Shown: positions 33,069-48,000, numbered from the stretch's first letter. The stretch: 64,000 bases of DNA from Girardinichthys multiradiatus (GCF_021462225.1 NC_061795.1:6107501-6171500), one strand, 5' to 3'. Notes: generated by a model not told the origin, from the letters alone. Made by a program: numbers and translations.

Positions 33069-36000
33069 GTGAGTAAAATGTGATTTATTTATGTGTTTTG
33101 TATTTTTACAACAGCAAACATCTCTGACAAATGTTAGAGTGCTGATTCTGCCACATACACATGTAGACAACATTGTTGGTACCCCCCAGTTAATAAAAGA
33201 AAATCCTAAAATGGTCACAGAAATAACTTGAATCTGACAAAGGTAATAATGAATAAACATTCTATGAAAATGAGCAAATGAAAGTCAGACATTGCTTTTC
33301 AAACATGCTTCCACAGAATTATTTAAAAAAATAAACTCATGAAACAGGCCTGAACAAAAATGATGTGACCAAAGGGACGTGTTAAATCAAGGTGTGTCCA
33401 TTAATTAGCATCACAGGCGTCTACATTCTTGTAATCAGTCAGTGGGCCTATATATATGGCTACAGGTAGTCACTGTGCTGTTTGGTGACATGGTACCACA
33501 CTCAACATGGACCAGAAGAAGCCAAGGAAAGAGTTATCTCAGGAGATTAGAAAGAAAATTATAGACAAGCATGTTAAAGGTAAAGGTTATAAGACATCTC
33601 CAAGCAGCTTAATGTTCCTGTGACTAAAGTTACACATATTATTCAGAAATTTAAGATCCATGGGACTGTAGCCAACCTCCCTGGATGTGGCCGCAAGAGG
33701 AAATTTGATGACAAAACAAAGAGACGGATAAAACGAACGGTAACAAAAGAGCTCAGAAAATCTTCTAAAGAGATTAAAGGTGAACTTCAAGCTCAAGGAA
33801 CATCAGTGCCAGATCGCACCATCCAACGTTGTTTTACCCAAAGTGGACTTAATGGGAGACTTTGGAAGGAGCTGAAACATGCCGTCTGGAAAAGGCTCCC
33901 TTCAAACCTGAGACAACTGGAGCAGTTTGCTCATGAGGAGTGGGCCAGAATACCTGCTGAGAGGTGCAGAAGTCTCAATGACAGTTATGGGAATCGTTTG
34001 ATTGCAGTGATTGCCTCAAAAGGTTGTGCAACAAAATATCAAAGGTACCATCATTTTTGTCCAGGCCTGTCTCATGAGTTTATTTTTTTAAATAATTCTG
34101 TTGAATCATGTTCAAAAAGCAATGTCTGACTTTCATTTGTTAATTTTAATAAAATTTTTATTCATTATTACTTTTGTCAGATTCAAGGTATTTCAGTGAC
34201 TGTTGTGGGTTTTTCTTCCATTAACCGAGGGGCACCAACAATTTTGTCCACGTGTGTATAACCCCCTGATATATTTAAGGAAAATTAGTGTTGCAAAATT
34301 TTCTAAACATTTAAGACTATATTCAGAACAGTAAACCAATTATTTATCAAATGTAACTTTATAGCTAATGTTCTGTTTATCCAACAAAATGAAATGAAAT
34401 TTAGTTTCCTCTACAAGACTATTAAATGCAAAAAAGGAATCTTCATGTATTTAAACAAACAAAAAAAAAAAGAAAAATCAAATGTTCTTCTAATCTGACT
34501 TTTGGTGTCTGTGTGCAGAAAAAGACTGTCTGCAAGACGTAAGCACACTCTGAAGGTAAGCCCACATGGTTCATAATATTTATATTCCATGTATGACTCC
34601 ACAATACATGGAACTAAGCTGTTTAAATATTCTTTGCTAAGAAATATGCTAAATCTGGTCAGAATAGAATCCTAAACTTTTTGTTCCCCTTTTTAGTTAT
34701 TTCTAAAAAATAATGTTAATTATTTAACTGTTTGGGGAAAAATATGCTGTTTATTGCAACAGTGTTTAGTAACATGCTAGTTTGTTTTGTGTGTGTGTGT
34801 GTCTGTGTGTATAACTGTTATCCAAACAGACCATGTGCTAGCTAACTTTATCTGTTGAACATTAACACTTTAGTATCTGTACAAGAACACCAAATTTTAT
34901 CCAAGAGCAAAAATATTTTACTTGTTCATGAACTAATATAGTGAATATTAATTGTTGTCAGTCAATTAAGGTCTTTTTTTAAATAATATTTGTTTTTACC
35001 TGATGCAATTTCACAGAGCTGCATGTTAGTGGTTGCGAACAATTTACTGGAGGCTGAATCTCAGGTCAAGGCCACAGAGAGAGAGACGTTCCTGGCGGAA
35101 AAATGCCCTCCTTTGGACGTGCCATATTCCAGGGAAGAGCTGATGGTGAGAAGAAAACTTTCAAACTATTATTTTGGCATAACATTGAGATTTCCTCACT
35201 AATTAGCACTGGCAAAGCAAAAGTTAGACACAGTTTGACATTTTTATTTCATTACTTTTCCAAAGATATAAAATACTGTATGCTTTTGTGAGCTGGTTTG
35301 TTTCTTTGTGGGCTTCAGATAAAAACTCTCAATAAAAAATGTTTTTTTTTTGTTGTGTTTCAGGAACTTTGCAAGAAGCTTCATCAGCAGATTAACATTA
35401 GTGAAGAGGAGAGATACTGCACAGAGTTTAAACTGAACATGGTGCTTGATGAGGTGAGGCTGTCTTTTAGGCCTGTTTCCTTATATAATTATCTAAAGCA
35501 AAATACCAGTCATGTTTCCACATTTTCAGTTTGTGCAAAGAAATAATCTTAGATTAACCCAATAGTTTGTTGACAGTATTCTGTCAAAAACACATCAAAT
35601 GTACTGTACATGTTCAGAGAAACATAATGAACTAAACATGAATTAACCAAAATGTATGTGGCTAAAACAACCAAAACAATGAATTTTGTAGCCTTTCATG
35701 ATTTAACTCTTTTTACATCAAGTTGTTTCATATGATCATTGAAAATGTGCAACAATTATTAATATGAAGAGAGAAAAAAGATTAAAAACTGTAATAGTGA
35801 GTTTAGAAATTATTTTTCAAATTAAAACCAAAGCAGGTGAATGGAAGCAGAACCCAACACTAAATATATATCTAACGACTGAAGTAAAAAAAAAGAAGAT
35901 TTTTCATTAATTATGTATCGGTATTTTTTTGTTTTTCAACATACAGTTTTGTATGTTGTGTTCAAAATTAATTTCCATTTCTACACATTTTTCAGTTTTT

Positions 36001-39000
36001 ATTTTACCTTTTTATTTTGTGTAATTTTGTAAACTTTTAGAAACCCGTGCAAGCCAAATAGTTTATACAATAAAAGGAACAGTGGGATAATAAAAATCCA
36101 TTCTTACTGTTCAGTGAATGCAGCATATCTAAGCATTAGTAGATAGTGCTAAGAAAAGTCAGAAAAGGCACATGAAATGTCAGACGTTTCTAGAAGAAAA
36201 ACTGTGTTATTAGCATATAATCAGGAAAGCAAATGGATTACAGCAAAGTTACTGTGTTTTATAATTTTGAAAGGTCCAATTCTGTCATAGAATATTCTGG
36301 TTTGGAAATGTCACTCTTAACAGATCAAACATTTAAGATAAGGTACTTCTCTAGAGAAAACACAGGACCTGCTGTTTAAAGCCAGGAAACCATGCTAGTT
36401 GCCAACACATGATTCCAAAAACAGTTTGAAGTGTCACGTTTGAAATTATTTTGTGCATATTTTGAAGTAATACTAAAATAACTGCAAAACCGGGTCCTAA
36501 AGACTTGGAGTTTGAACCGACAGAGTGTTCACTTTTCCAGGGCTGTAGATCCTTTAACTGAGATGTTTTTTTTGTTCTATTCTTTGCAACAATGCAGTGT
36601 TATCTATTCTTTTATTTTTTCAGAACATTTTCTAGATATAGTATTGAATCATACAGCCGTTTTCAATGTTAACAACACACTATGGTTTTTTAAAGTACGG
36701 TACAATTCTCTGATGTTTTTTGCATTCAGCATCTTACTGACATTGAGTGGCTCTTGAAACCACTTTGGTTTAGACTTACTGAGATTGAGCCTCTGGCTAG
36801 TCAGTTTGGAGCCTATTCCAAAGTACGTTTGTGACATTTTAAAACAACTCTAGTTTCAAACATTTCAAAAACATTTCATATCACTTTGGCATTAGGAGAC
36901 AATTTACAGCGAAGTCTATAGATTTTGACACAATAAAAGGGCCTTAACTGTTTGATGGAAAGGTAATGTTTTATCAAAATACATGCATTCATTTCATTTC
37001 AGTTCAATTCTATTTTAATTTAATTAATTGGAGAATAGGTGCATTTTTATACTATGCCTATAGGGGTCGTTTGGCCTACCTCTGGGTGTCCCTAAATGAC
37101 CTGCCTGTCCACTACCTGCTTCAGGAACCATGGACTCTGGACAAGGGAAACTATGTTCTAACTTTACCAAGGGTCCATGGAGCCTTTCCTTTGTAAACTT
37201 GGTCCAGAGTTCCTCTGGAAGCCAGTTCTGGGGGAGCGGTAGTCTCGTCCAGGTTTGAAATCTAGCCTGGATAAGCTTGGTCTTGAGGCCCCATGGATAC
37301 TGGGTTCTAGACCAGGGGCACTCAAAATGAGTAAGAGATTTTTTTGCATTGCTAGAAATTCAGGGACATTATGTTTAGGTGTCAGACTGTGACAAGGATT
37401 TAATATTTTTCCTTAGGATCTTAGCTTTCATGCCTAGGCTTTCCACAGGGCGCACCCAGATTTTAAAAATATTGCAGAGTGTTTTAGCATGTTTCTGGGG
37501 CCATTCATAATATGGGTCATACATGTCATACACTTGTTTTCTCTTTAGGAATAAACATCAACCATTTACATGTTGGAGAGATTCATGTGAGTGACAACAG
37601 GGATTGCATTTTTTTAAGATCCAATCTAACATTGAACCTGTTCCTCCCAAATAAAAGTAAGCTAATGTTTTTTTATTTTTTCCATTATGGAAGTTCATAG
37701 GAATGTATGTTTTTGAATGAGATACTAAAACAACACCAGAATTCTTGCAAACCTTATTTTCTAAAATCCAAACAATTTTGTTTCAGTTTCGTCAGTCATT
37801 TTCTACCGTTTATTCCATAGTGGGTTGCGGGGAAGCTGGTGCCTATCTCCAGCAATCTATGGGCGAGAGGCAGGGTACATCCTGTACAGGTCGCCAGTCC
37901 GTCGCAGGACAACACACAAACAACCATGCACACACTCATTCATACACCTAACGGCAATTTACAGTGACCAATTAACCTAACGGGCATGTCTTTGGACTGT
38001 GGGAGGAAGCCAGAGTACCCGCTGAGAACCCACACATGCACGGGGAGAACATGCAAACTCCATGCAGAAAAACCCCCAGCCGGGAATCAAACCCAGGACC
38101 TTCTTGCTGCAAGGCAATAGTGCTACCAACTGCGCCACCGTGTAGCCCGTTTCAGTTTAGTTTGTACGTAAAATAGGATCGCCTCTCATATGGCTCCACT
38201 ACTAAGTCTGACTGACACCCTTCTGACATTCTTCAAGAATAAACCTAGGAATATCAGGGCTAATTTTTCCATCTAGTCCCTATCTGTGCTTTCATCTTTA
38301 TTGCTTTAATTTGTGCAACCTTTGTTTTTTTTTAAATTCCAAAAATGTTTCCACCCAAGTGATATTCTCCCAACTTCTTCATTTCCGAAAGTTTTTGATT
38401 TGATTTGCCTCTTCATCATAGGTATTTCAACACTGTCCCTCCAAATCAGCTCTGTCTCTGCCCCTTTCAAACATGCTGTTGTCGAACCTATTCCTAACAA
38501 ACCGGACTTGTTCTCTACTGAGCCAAATAACAAGACCCATTTCTAAATTACCTTTTATTACTAAAACTGTTAAAAATGTTGTGGCTGACCAACTGATTTA
38601 TTTTCAGGAGCAAGACAAAATCTTTCATGAATACCAATCTGGTTTTCTTAAAAAAGCAATAAACAGAAACTGTTTTGCTATTGAATAGTCTGAATGAAGT
38701 GTCCAGAGACATTGTGATAACTGTGGACACTGGGGAATCTACAGTTTTAGTCTCACTAGTAGATTTCTTACAATAATCTATATTTCGATATAATCGATAT
38801 TAAAAAAATGTTGTATTCAAAGATACTCATTTGCGTCAAAATCGATACAAACTGACCCATTTTCATTTGTCTAAATTATCGCAATTCTTTAACTGCATTG
38901 AAGTAGTTAAGCTCCCTGATAAGCTACCACTAATTGTTAAAAATCAGTTAAAAAACTGCTTTAAAAACAATTTAATCATGCAAAGTTTTGTTCTACTGTG

Positions 39001-42000
39001 GGTACATATTGGCACAATAAAATGTTAATCTGCTAAAGGATCAGTTGGCTACTAAATAGTAAAGCAACAAAACAACCAGCATCTCACCTCTATTACTTGC
39101 CTGTATAGTTGTTAAGGGTATTGGAGGCTACTGTGGCTAATACTGTTATGGTTATGTATGGTGGTGCTGTAGTTTATCACCAAGGAAAATATTATGCACA
39201 ATTTTTAGAAAGACATATTGTAAAGAAGCAGCTGTATTTAGCAGCAGCTAAATACATTAGTATGGACAAATCCTTGTTTACACTGTAAAATATGTTTTTC
39301 ATGTTTGTTTTAAAACACAATTTATTAAAGAATAGAATGATCCTTTATTTGTTCCTCTGTACTAAAAGTGTATTTGTATCAACGGCAGTATCAGGCAAAT
39401 AGAAGCACACAATGACACACTAAAGATAAGCAGTAATGTTAAAATAAAATAATTGCAAGACTGAGTCTATGACACTTAAATTATATATTTTTCTGAACAA
39501 CGGCTGGATTGTCCCATACTTATTGGTTGGCTCCAGTTAAGGAAGTTAAAATATTGTCACATTATGATTTTTCATATTTTTTAATCCTGACCAGACAGAA
39601 CCCTGTGCCTTAAAAAAAGTTGCCATGGTATTGAAAATGGAATCGAATATTTTTCTTGGTATCAAGTTTGAAATTTTAGTATTATGACATCCCTACTTGT
39701 TAGACCTTTCACCAGAATTTGACAATGTTAGTCATACCATCTTAATTACCAGACTTTACAGTCATATGCCATAAATTAGAATTATGGGGTCCAGTGAGTC
39801 TCAATTTTTAGATTAAAAGTCGCTTTTAAAAATAAGAACTTTTAAGCAGGTATTAACGTGTTTTATTAGGTTCACATTTTTGCATTACAAATGCTTTTTT
39901 GTTTGGTCTGATATAATATTCTAATCTTAAATGTGTAAGCGGAAAATCATAATTAACAGAAGTTAAGGCTTAAAATATTTGTCTGTGTGTAAATCTATAT
40001 GTGTTTCGTGTAATAAATTCAGTTACTGAAATAAATGAACTTTTTAGTTTTCATATTTAAATGTATTGAATATGACTATACAGTTTGGTGAGGATCTATT
40101 GATCTATTTTAGAATGGTTCAGATCTTACCTTTAATAGAGCTTCAATTTCTCTATATTACCACGTCCAACCAGATTCTATTGATTTATGGGGTACCCCAA
40201 AGCTCTGTTATTGGCCCACTTCTCTTTTAATGCTATATATACTGCTGCTTGGACAGATCATTAACCCATTTAATATTATCTTCTACCATTTTTTGAATTT
40301 GATATTCTGCTTTACTACTCCTTCAAAAATTCTGTATTCTTCAAACTTTCTCAGTTGCTTGAGCGCTTAAAGGAAAGTACAAACTGGAAAAAAAAAAAAA
40401 AAACTCCTTTCAGTGTCTGGTCATTACCTCAGAGAGCGTGGTTCCTCTGGTCAGGCAACAGACTGGACAAACCTTTTTCACACGTCCTGCCTTGCTTTTT
40501 CAGGCATACCATATAGAGAAGTGGTTTGACTACATGTGCTTAGCAGTTTTGCTCTACAAAATCAATTTGCCAGAAGGTATTCTAATCCCGTGATTAACTT
40601 TATTATCAAGGCGGCATCTGCTACCAAAGTAGACTGGCCAAACCAATGAAACAGAAACCTGTATTTGAATGACATGCAGCTGTTTTGATTATGTATACAG
40701 GTGGGTGGATAGGTGTAGGTGTTTGTGTTTCAGTGTGTGTGGATGTGCTTGTGTAAAGTATGTGTGTGTGTGCATATTTGTCACCTGGAGGTTCAATGTT
40801 GTCAATGATGCTGTTCAGATGCCAGCATGTTAGAGTTGCTCTATTACGTTCATTCTGATTTATTCCTTTTAAAAACATTCCTTTTTCCTAGCTAAAACAT
40901 AGCTTTTTCTAGACAGTTGTTCTCTCTGGTCTTTGATGATGTACAGCTGGCAGGATTTTTGCTGAGATTGATTTGTTTTACAATCGAGAGCAACTGATTA
41001 ACATCTCAAAAGCTCAAATAATACCTCAACTGCAGCCCCAAATTCCAGATAAGATGAAAAAGAAGGTGCCATGTATCCAGAGCAGGAGCAAACAGAAGTT
41101 CAAACCATCTTGCCATTATTCATATTGGGCAATGTGAGATTGTTGGCAAAAAAGTTAGATAAACTCCAGGCCCTAACAAGGACCCAGTCAGAGTAATGGG
41201 AATGTAGTGTTATGTGTTTCATGTGGAAATGGCTATAGGATTATATCATTACTCCAGCGTTTCTTTGCCAGGCTTTCTGACCACAAGCATACAGAAATAT
41301 AAAGAGGAGTGGCAAAAGCAAAGGAGGTGGATCAGCAGTTCTTGTGAGCAACAGATGGTGTAATCAAGAACATGTTTAGTTGCTAAACTAGTGATTCAAC
41401 ATCCAAATGTGTTTGTAGCAATATCTGGTGATTTAATCGTGCTTCACTCTTTGCTACAATTCCAACATTTAACTGTTTGTCTGCTGCTCTACATTCCTTG
41501 ACATATACATAAAACAAACAGACATCTCTAAAGCAAGACCTCTACTTGGCAAATCAGATTACAGTCATGTTTTTCTCTGCCCAAAATATAAATAACTTGT
41601 TTAGAGTTATTTAGAGAACTGTAAGAAGAAGCCCTGCAGGGTTGTTTTGAGGCTACAGACTGGGGATGCATTCTTCCAGCCACATGGAGAGGACATCATG
41701 AGCATGAGTGGGTGGCCAACTTAAAAAAAACTTTTATGTGGATAATTCCTTCCCCACCAGAACAATGAGATTCTTCCCCAATAACAAACATTGGATCCCC
41801 AGTGACCTGAAGGAACTGCTAAACAAGAAAAGAAGTGCCTTCAGTGGGGGAGACAGGGAATTGTAGGGTAGTATAAAAAAACAAATTAAATTCAAGAGTA
41901 GAGACAGGACAGTTGTGTACAGGAAGAAGCTAGACAGCATGCTCAGGCAGGACAATATAGGACATGTGGCTGAAGAATATCACAGGCTTCAAGCAGAAGG

Positions 42001-45000
42001 AGGATCAAATAGATGGAAGTCTAGACAGGGCAAATGAACAGAAAACATTTTTCATTCGGTGCAGTTCAGCATCAAGCTCAGCATCCTTCTCTCCTGCACC
42101 AACCAAACAAACCTTCCCTCCACAGCTTTCCTGTGGCATCTCAAATGTTTTATCATCCATCTTGCCCATGGACCCTTTCGCATGTTTATCAACAACAAAA
42201 TCAGTTGGATGCTGGTGTTCCTTCTACCTCCCCCTTTTACCTGTCTGTCAGATGAAGAAGCAGCCAGAGACACGGAATCAGATCGAGGCTGCAGGTATGT
42301 AGCGTCAGCCCCAGAGTTTAGAGCATCCTCGTCATCAGACTGTCATACAACAATGTTTCCAGCCAAAGGCATCTTCAGATTCACTGTATGACAGACCGCT
42401 ATAGGAGATTCTTCCTGTCCACAGCCATAACATTCTACAACAACTGAAGGATTGAAGGATACCTGAAAGCTGGGAAAGTGGAGAACTGAGAATATGTGCT
42501 CTGGAATGAATTTTTACTCCCTAGTTTTCTTCGTTTAAAGCTTACAAACTATTAGGAAATTATTGGAAATTGACCATACACAGAGATTGCCAGGCTCACC
42601 TGTAACAGAGCTCAGAAGATGACATGACCATTTTCACAACTTTGCAAGATAAAGTGCTATCTGATGACTTTAATTCAATCATGAAGTTAAATTTTTCCTC
42701 TTTTCTTGATCTGTCTAAAGGTCAGGGACCTAAATATCAAGATTGTGGATCTCAGAGGAAAGTTCAAAAGACCACGACTGAAGAAGGTGCGAATGTCCGC
42801 TGATGCCATGCTGAAGGCTCTTCTGGGCTCCAAGCACACAGTTAACATGGACCTGAGGGCCAATCTGAAGCAGGTCAAGAAGGAGGTTAAAGAGGAGGTA
42901 AGCATGGTTAAACATCTTTTAAACAAATCAGGGGCGGGCTACTAACTTTTAAAACTTTTAAACAGTAGTGTATATCCACACCACCGGTCAAAGGTTTTCC
43001 TGTGAAAACTGTGAATATATATATATATAATCTCCTGATTGTGTGTGTATATAAACTGACCTGGTTAAGCACAAAATATTCGTCAAGGCTGAAGAGACAG
43101 TTTTCATCAGCCTCAGATCTATGGCTACAACTCCTGCATTCGTTAGCGACTCATCAGCCATGCTGCTGGCTGCAGCAGGCATGGCTGGGTTTTAATTTGT
43201 GCATTACACTACATAGTCATTTAACGGTTTTAATGTTGAAGAAATGTTTGAAAGAACTGAGATGTTACAATACAAACAGCTGGATGTTGTTATATTGATA
43301 TATTCAATAAAGTTTATATATTGAGAAATAAATATGTTGAATTGAAAATTTTTGAGATTCTATTATTAAACGAATTAACATTTATTACCACATAAACACA
43401 AACAAAAATACCGAAAACTAGTACCGTTAAGTACCTGCATCACTTACCATGTACCGGGTATCAGTAAAGTATCAGTTCAAATGTGAAAGGTACCCATCCC
43501 TACCGATGTAGTCTAAAAGAAGGGTCACACCCTGTGGTCCTCCAGAGGGTGTGTTCCAACTACAAGTGGATCACACTCCTCAGCCTCTCTGGGAAGGCCT
43601 ATGCCAGGGTGTTGGAGAGGAGTGTTCAGCCAATAGTTGAATCTCAGCTTAAGGAGGAGCAGTGTGATTTTCGGCCGGGCGTGGAACACTGGGCCAGCTC
43701 TACATCCTCTACAGGGTGCTCAAGGGCTCAAGGGAGTTTGAACAACTGGTCCACATGTGTTTTGTCGATCTGGAGAAGGCTTTCAACCGTGTCCCTCGTG
43801 GTGCCCTGAGGGGGATGCTCCAGGAGTGCGGAGTTGGGGGCCCTTTATTAGGGGCCATCTGATCTCTCTACAAGTGGAGCAGGAATTTGGTTCACATTGC
43901 CGGCATTCAGTCGGTTCCCAGTGCATGTTGGACTCCGACAGGGCTGCCCTTTGTCACCAGTCCTGTTCTTTTATGGACAGGATTTCTAGGTGCAGCCAAG
44001 GGCAAGAGGAGGACTAGTTTCTGGACCAGTAGATTTCATCTTTCCCTTTCACAGATGACATGGTCCTGTTGGCCCCCTTGAGCCAAGACCTACAGCATGC
44101 ACTGGGGTGGTTCGCAGGAGAGTGTGAAACGGCTGGAATCAGGATCAGCTCCTGCATGTCCGAGGCGATGGTTCTCGACCGGAACAGGGTGGCTTGCCCT
44201 CTTCAGGTTGGATGGGAGTTACTGCCTCAAGTGGAGGAGTTCAGGTATCTCGGGGTCGTGTTCATGAGTGAAGAGAGAATGGAGCGGGAGATCGACAGAC
44301 GGATCGGTGCGGCCGTTGCAGTATTGAGGATGCTGTGTCAGTCCATTGTGGAAAGAGAGAGCTGAGCAGAAAGGCAAAGTTCTCTATTTACATTCCTACC
44401 CTCACCTATGGGCATGAACTTTGGGTCAGGATCGAAAGAACGAGATCACAGATAGAGGCGGCTGAAATGAGCTTTCTCTGCAGGGTGGCCGGGCACTCCC
44501 TTAGAAATAGGGTGAGGGACTTGGTCATCCGGGACGAGCGCAAGGTAGAGCCGCTCCACCTCCAAATGGAGAGGAGTCAGTTGAGGTGGCTCAGTCATCT
44601 GTTTCGAATGTCTCCTAGACGCCTTTTAAGGCAGGTGTTCCAGGTACGTCCCACTGAGAGTTGGGCTCAGGGGACGGCCCAGGGCTTACTGGGCGGACTG
44701 TCTCTCGACTGGACTGAGAATGCCTTGAGCTTCCCCCAGAGGAGCTGGAGGAGGTGTCCTGGAACACGGTATTCTGGGCGTCATTGGGCTTAGCCTGCTG
44801 CCTCCGACCCAGTCCTGGATAACGACGACAACAAATACAAGTATGACTACGAGTAGATATATATACATATACATATAATTTACTCACAAAAAGTGTTTGA
44901 AAAATAGCTTTTGTGATGTTTGTTGTGATTATGAATCTGAGAATATTATTTAATATTTAATATTAATATTTTTATATTTTATCAAATAATATTTCGGTTA

Positions 45001-48000
45001 AGAGTTGTCCTGCGAATACCAGCCCAGTAAGGCAATGGTGTTAGGACAAAATAGAAAGGTGTGAGATGAGCTCTGACATGATTGAACAGCAAAACTCTGC
45101 ACACACATGGAATGAATTCACACAATCTCCTAAAATACAAGAATTTATTAACAAAAATAAGTAAACTCAAAGTCAAACATATTTCATTCAACAAATGAAT
45201 GAAAAATTCATTTGTTGAATGACTATGCTAAAACAATCCAACTAACTACCAAGCAGAATTAAAGAATAGGGAAGACAGATAGGCTATGTACAATATAAAC
45301 AAGTTGATTAAAGATGATTGAAAATCATGACCAAAAGAGTGATGCAACATTACCATGCAATGTTTATGTTTGAGAACCAAGGATTATCTTGAAGAATCTG
45401 GAAGTGAAGTTCAGTTAGTCTTAAGTTAGTCTTGGAACTTAACTAACAATAATCAGCAACCTTTAGACAACCATTCACAATGCAAGATCAGATAAAATAT
45501 TATTTTAATAAAATAATGTTTTAAGAATGATCTGCTGAATAAAACCAACCTTCTGGATGACTAATTCTCAACGGTGTCTAATTAGCTGCTTTTATTTATT
45601 AAAATAATATTTAAAGAAATATTATTAAGGGAATATTTTGGAAAAGAGCCAAATCTTTCTGGAGAAATGGGGCTTAGTGGTGTTTACTTATCAGATTTAG
45701 TAAAATAATGTTTAGGGACTCGCTTGAAAACTAACAACCTTTCTGTAAAATATTCCCTAGGTATTTATTAAAATACCGTTAATAAAAGGGTTAAAATGCA
45801 TAAGCGCGGACGGCGCGTTTTGGCCCATCTTCTGTGTTTAAAATCACCCTTTAAATAAAGTTTGTCTTAACTTTAAAAACACACAAACAAAGAACACAAA
45901 ACTGAACACGTGTGCTGCAGATAAGTCTGCTAGCACCAAGATAGCTGAGTTTCACACAAACAAAACCAAACTTCATAAAATGAAAAATGTTTAGATTATT
46001 TTAATCTAACTCCTTCTCTCTGCCCAAAACCTAACCTCATGAACCATGCTTAGGATTTGTCCGGGCGACGTCGAAGTTTGAAGAAAGCTCTGTGAACAAA
46101 GGGTTAGCTTCCAGCTAACCTCCGGAGCAGTGGCTGGGCGGCTCGCTCTGTCTGCTGGCCACACTGTACGTTACCACGGTGATGCGGTCCTCCTTCCGAT
46201 CGGGAACACTCCAGTTGGCTTCGTTGAGACAGCATCTCTACAGGGGATTCTCTGGGACACAGTTTGTTTCTGCAGACCTCAGAGAGAAAGTCAAGCCAGG
46301 CTTATGTCTTAATTCCCGTTCATGAATGAATCTACTGGATACACAGACAGTGATTAATTTGTACTTATCTTAGTGCATGTGACCGATGATCGTATGACAC
46401 CCTTGGATCCAGTTTGAAGAGTTTATGTCTTTTTGTCAGCAAAGAGACATTAGCGCGCTGTCTCACCGGCCAGCCTCGCACAGAGTCTGGATGGTAGAGA
46501 AAGAACCATTGGACAGGTGGGGGTTTTATACGCCCAGTGGCATCATGGGAAGTCCACTGCTACCCCCCTTTCCCCTTCTGAAGTTGTGCTGAAAGTCGGT
46601 TAAATGCAATTTAATTTGAAAGTTCCAGAAAATGTTGAAATCCATGGCTGTGGTCCCAACATGTTTGATGATCATAACTTTATGTTAAATAGCAGCATCA
46701 ACTTATATTGATTACCAACAGTAAGACAAACTGTCATACAGTTCATCAAGCAAAAATGGAGCACAAATTACTGGGCTGTTTAACATTTATAAAAACAAAA
46801 TGTGCATTTTTGCAACATTTATGAAATCATCATAACTTTATTAACTAGTTTTCAAAAACCAACATCATATTAACTTGTTGCAAGAAAAGAAAACATCTAG
46901 GATTGTGATTATTGGGCAAATAGCACTTAATAATTACAACTAATTAATTAATTAATAATTATTAGCTAAAACATGGTAAATGTAACTGTATTATCAAACC
47001 ATTAACCAAAAAGGTGATACAAGCACTAACCTTAGTTGACAGAAAATCACTTCTATACAAAATAAACTCAAACACCTTCTCTTTATCTACGTGAAAATGT
47101 ATTGAACAGAATAATTCCAGCTTACAACCAAACTATTCAGGCCCAACAAACCTTTCACCTAACCAGAACACTAACTAAACTACTAAAAGAATAAACTAAT
47201 AAACAAGAGTATAATTCAAAGATTGATCAATTTATAAAGAATTCACACTGAGTATCATTAGAGATCAAACCAGCAGTTTATGGACAAAGGCAGGAAAAAT
47301 CAAATCTTTCAAGGCACACTGAATTAAACTCAAACATTCAATAAAACTTTGCATAGAAGAGTACAGTTCAAAACACTTTGAATTAAAACAGAGACATTCC
47401 TGGATTGCTGTTAGGTTTAAACACCAAACACTTTCACAATTCTGCACAAAGAAAGACACAGAGAAGTTAGTTCATTTTAACCTGCAGGTGAGAGTGTTTT
47501 CAGAGGCTGCTCAGTTACAATCCTCCACCAACACTCTGAAACAGCCCCTGCTCCGTCTGCCTTTTATTCATAAGAGAAGAGGCCCTGGTTACAGAATGTT
47601 CCAAGCACAAAACAGGGAGAGATGCACACTCATAATGATTAGAAACAGCTGCACTGACAGAATGTTCTAGAACATCCTGTCTCTATCTTGCAGCTCTTGT
47701 ACATATAAGATATAATCACTCTGAACAGCAAGCTTCACTTCTATTAAAGTTAAAACATATATAATCATTAATTAACCCTAACATTTTCCTCCTCTTTATA
47801 AATGTTTTAAACACTTGATACATCAATCATTAACCTTTTCTTCTCAGATTTTCAGTTAAGACATCATGGTGTGTTTTATCTGTACATGTCATTAAAAAAG
47901 TAGCAGGAGGTCTTTAAGTTTACTGTATACAACTAATTGTCGTTAGGGTCAGGATAAAGATCAGGGAAATGCAGAGAAGTCTCTTCTTCTTCCTGGTCAT

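Larger units (their letters stand above)
44850..47408. other. Last-intron DNA, AT-rich, with a possible old LTR-like unit
   Basis: No coding sequence is supported. An extremely AT-rich tract lies at 44,940-44,995. A perfect 16-bp hairpin is at 45,185-45,221. A GC-richer block (46,050-46,560) contains TATAAA on the minus strand at 46,525-46,530, and a possible TG start (TGTTGGGACC on minus) lies at 46,661. This could be an old LTR on the minus strand, but no partner LTR or primer site is visible. Confidence 0.3.

Noticed and set aside
36512..36757. Hydrophobic 81-codon ORF in the troponin intron
   Set aside because: T-rich intronic DNA naturally encodes Phe/Leu-rich frames; nothing else supports a gene.
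47488..47670. 60-codon ORF repeated in both LTRs
   Set aside because: It runs antisense to the viral transcript and is duplicated only because the LTRs are identical; no superantigen-like or other known LTR gene features.
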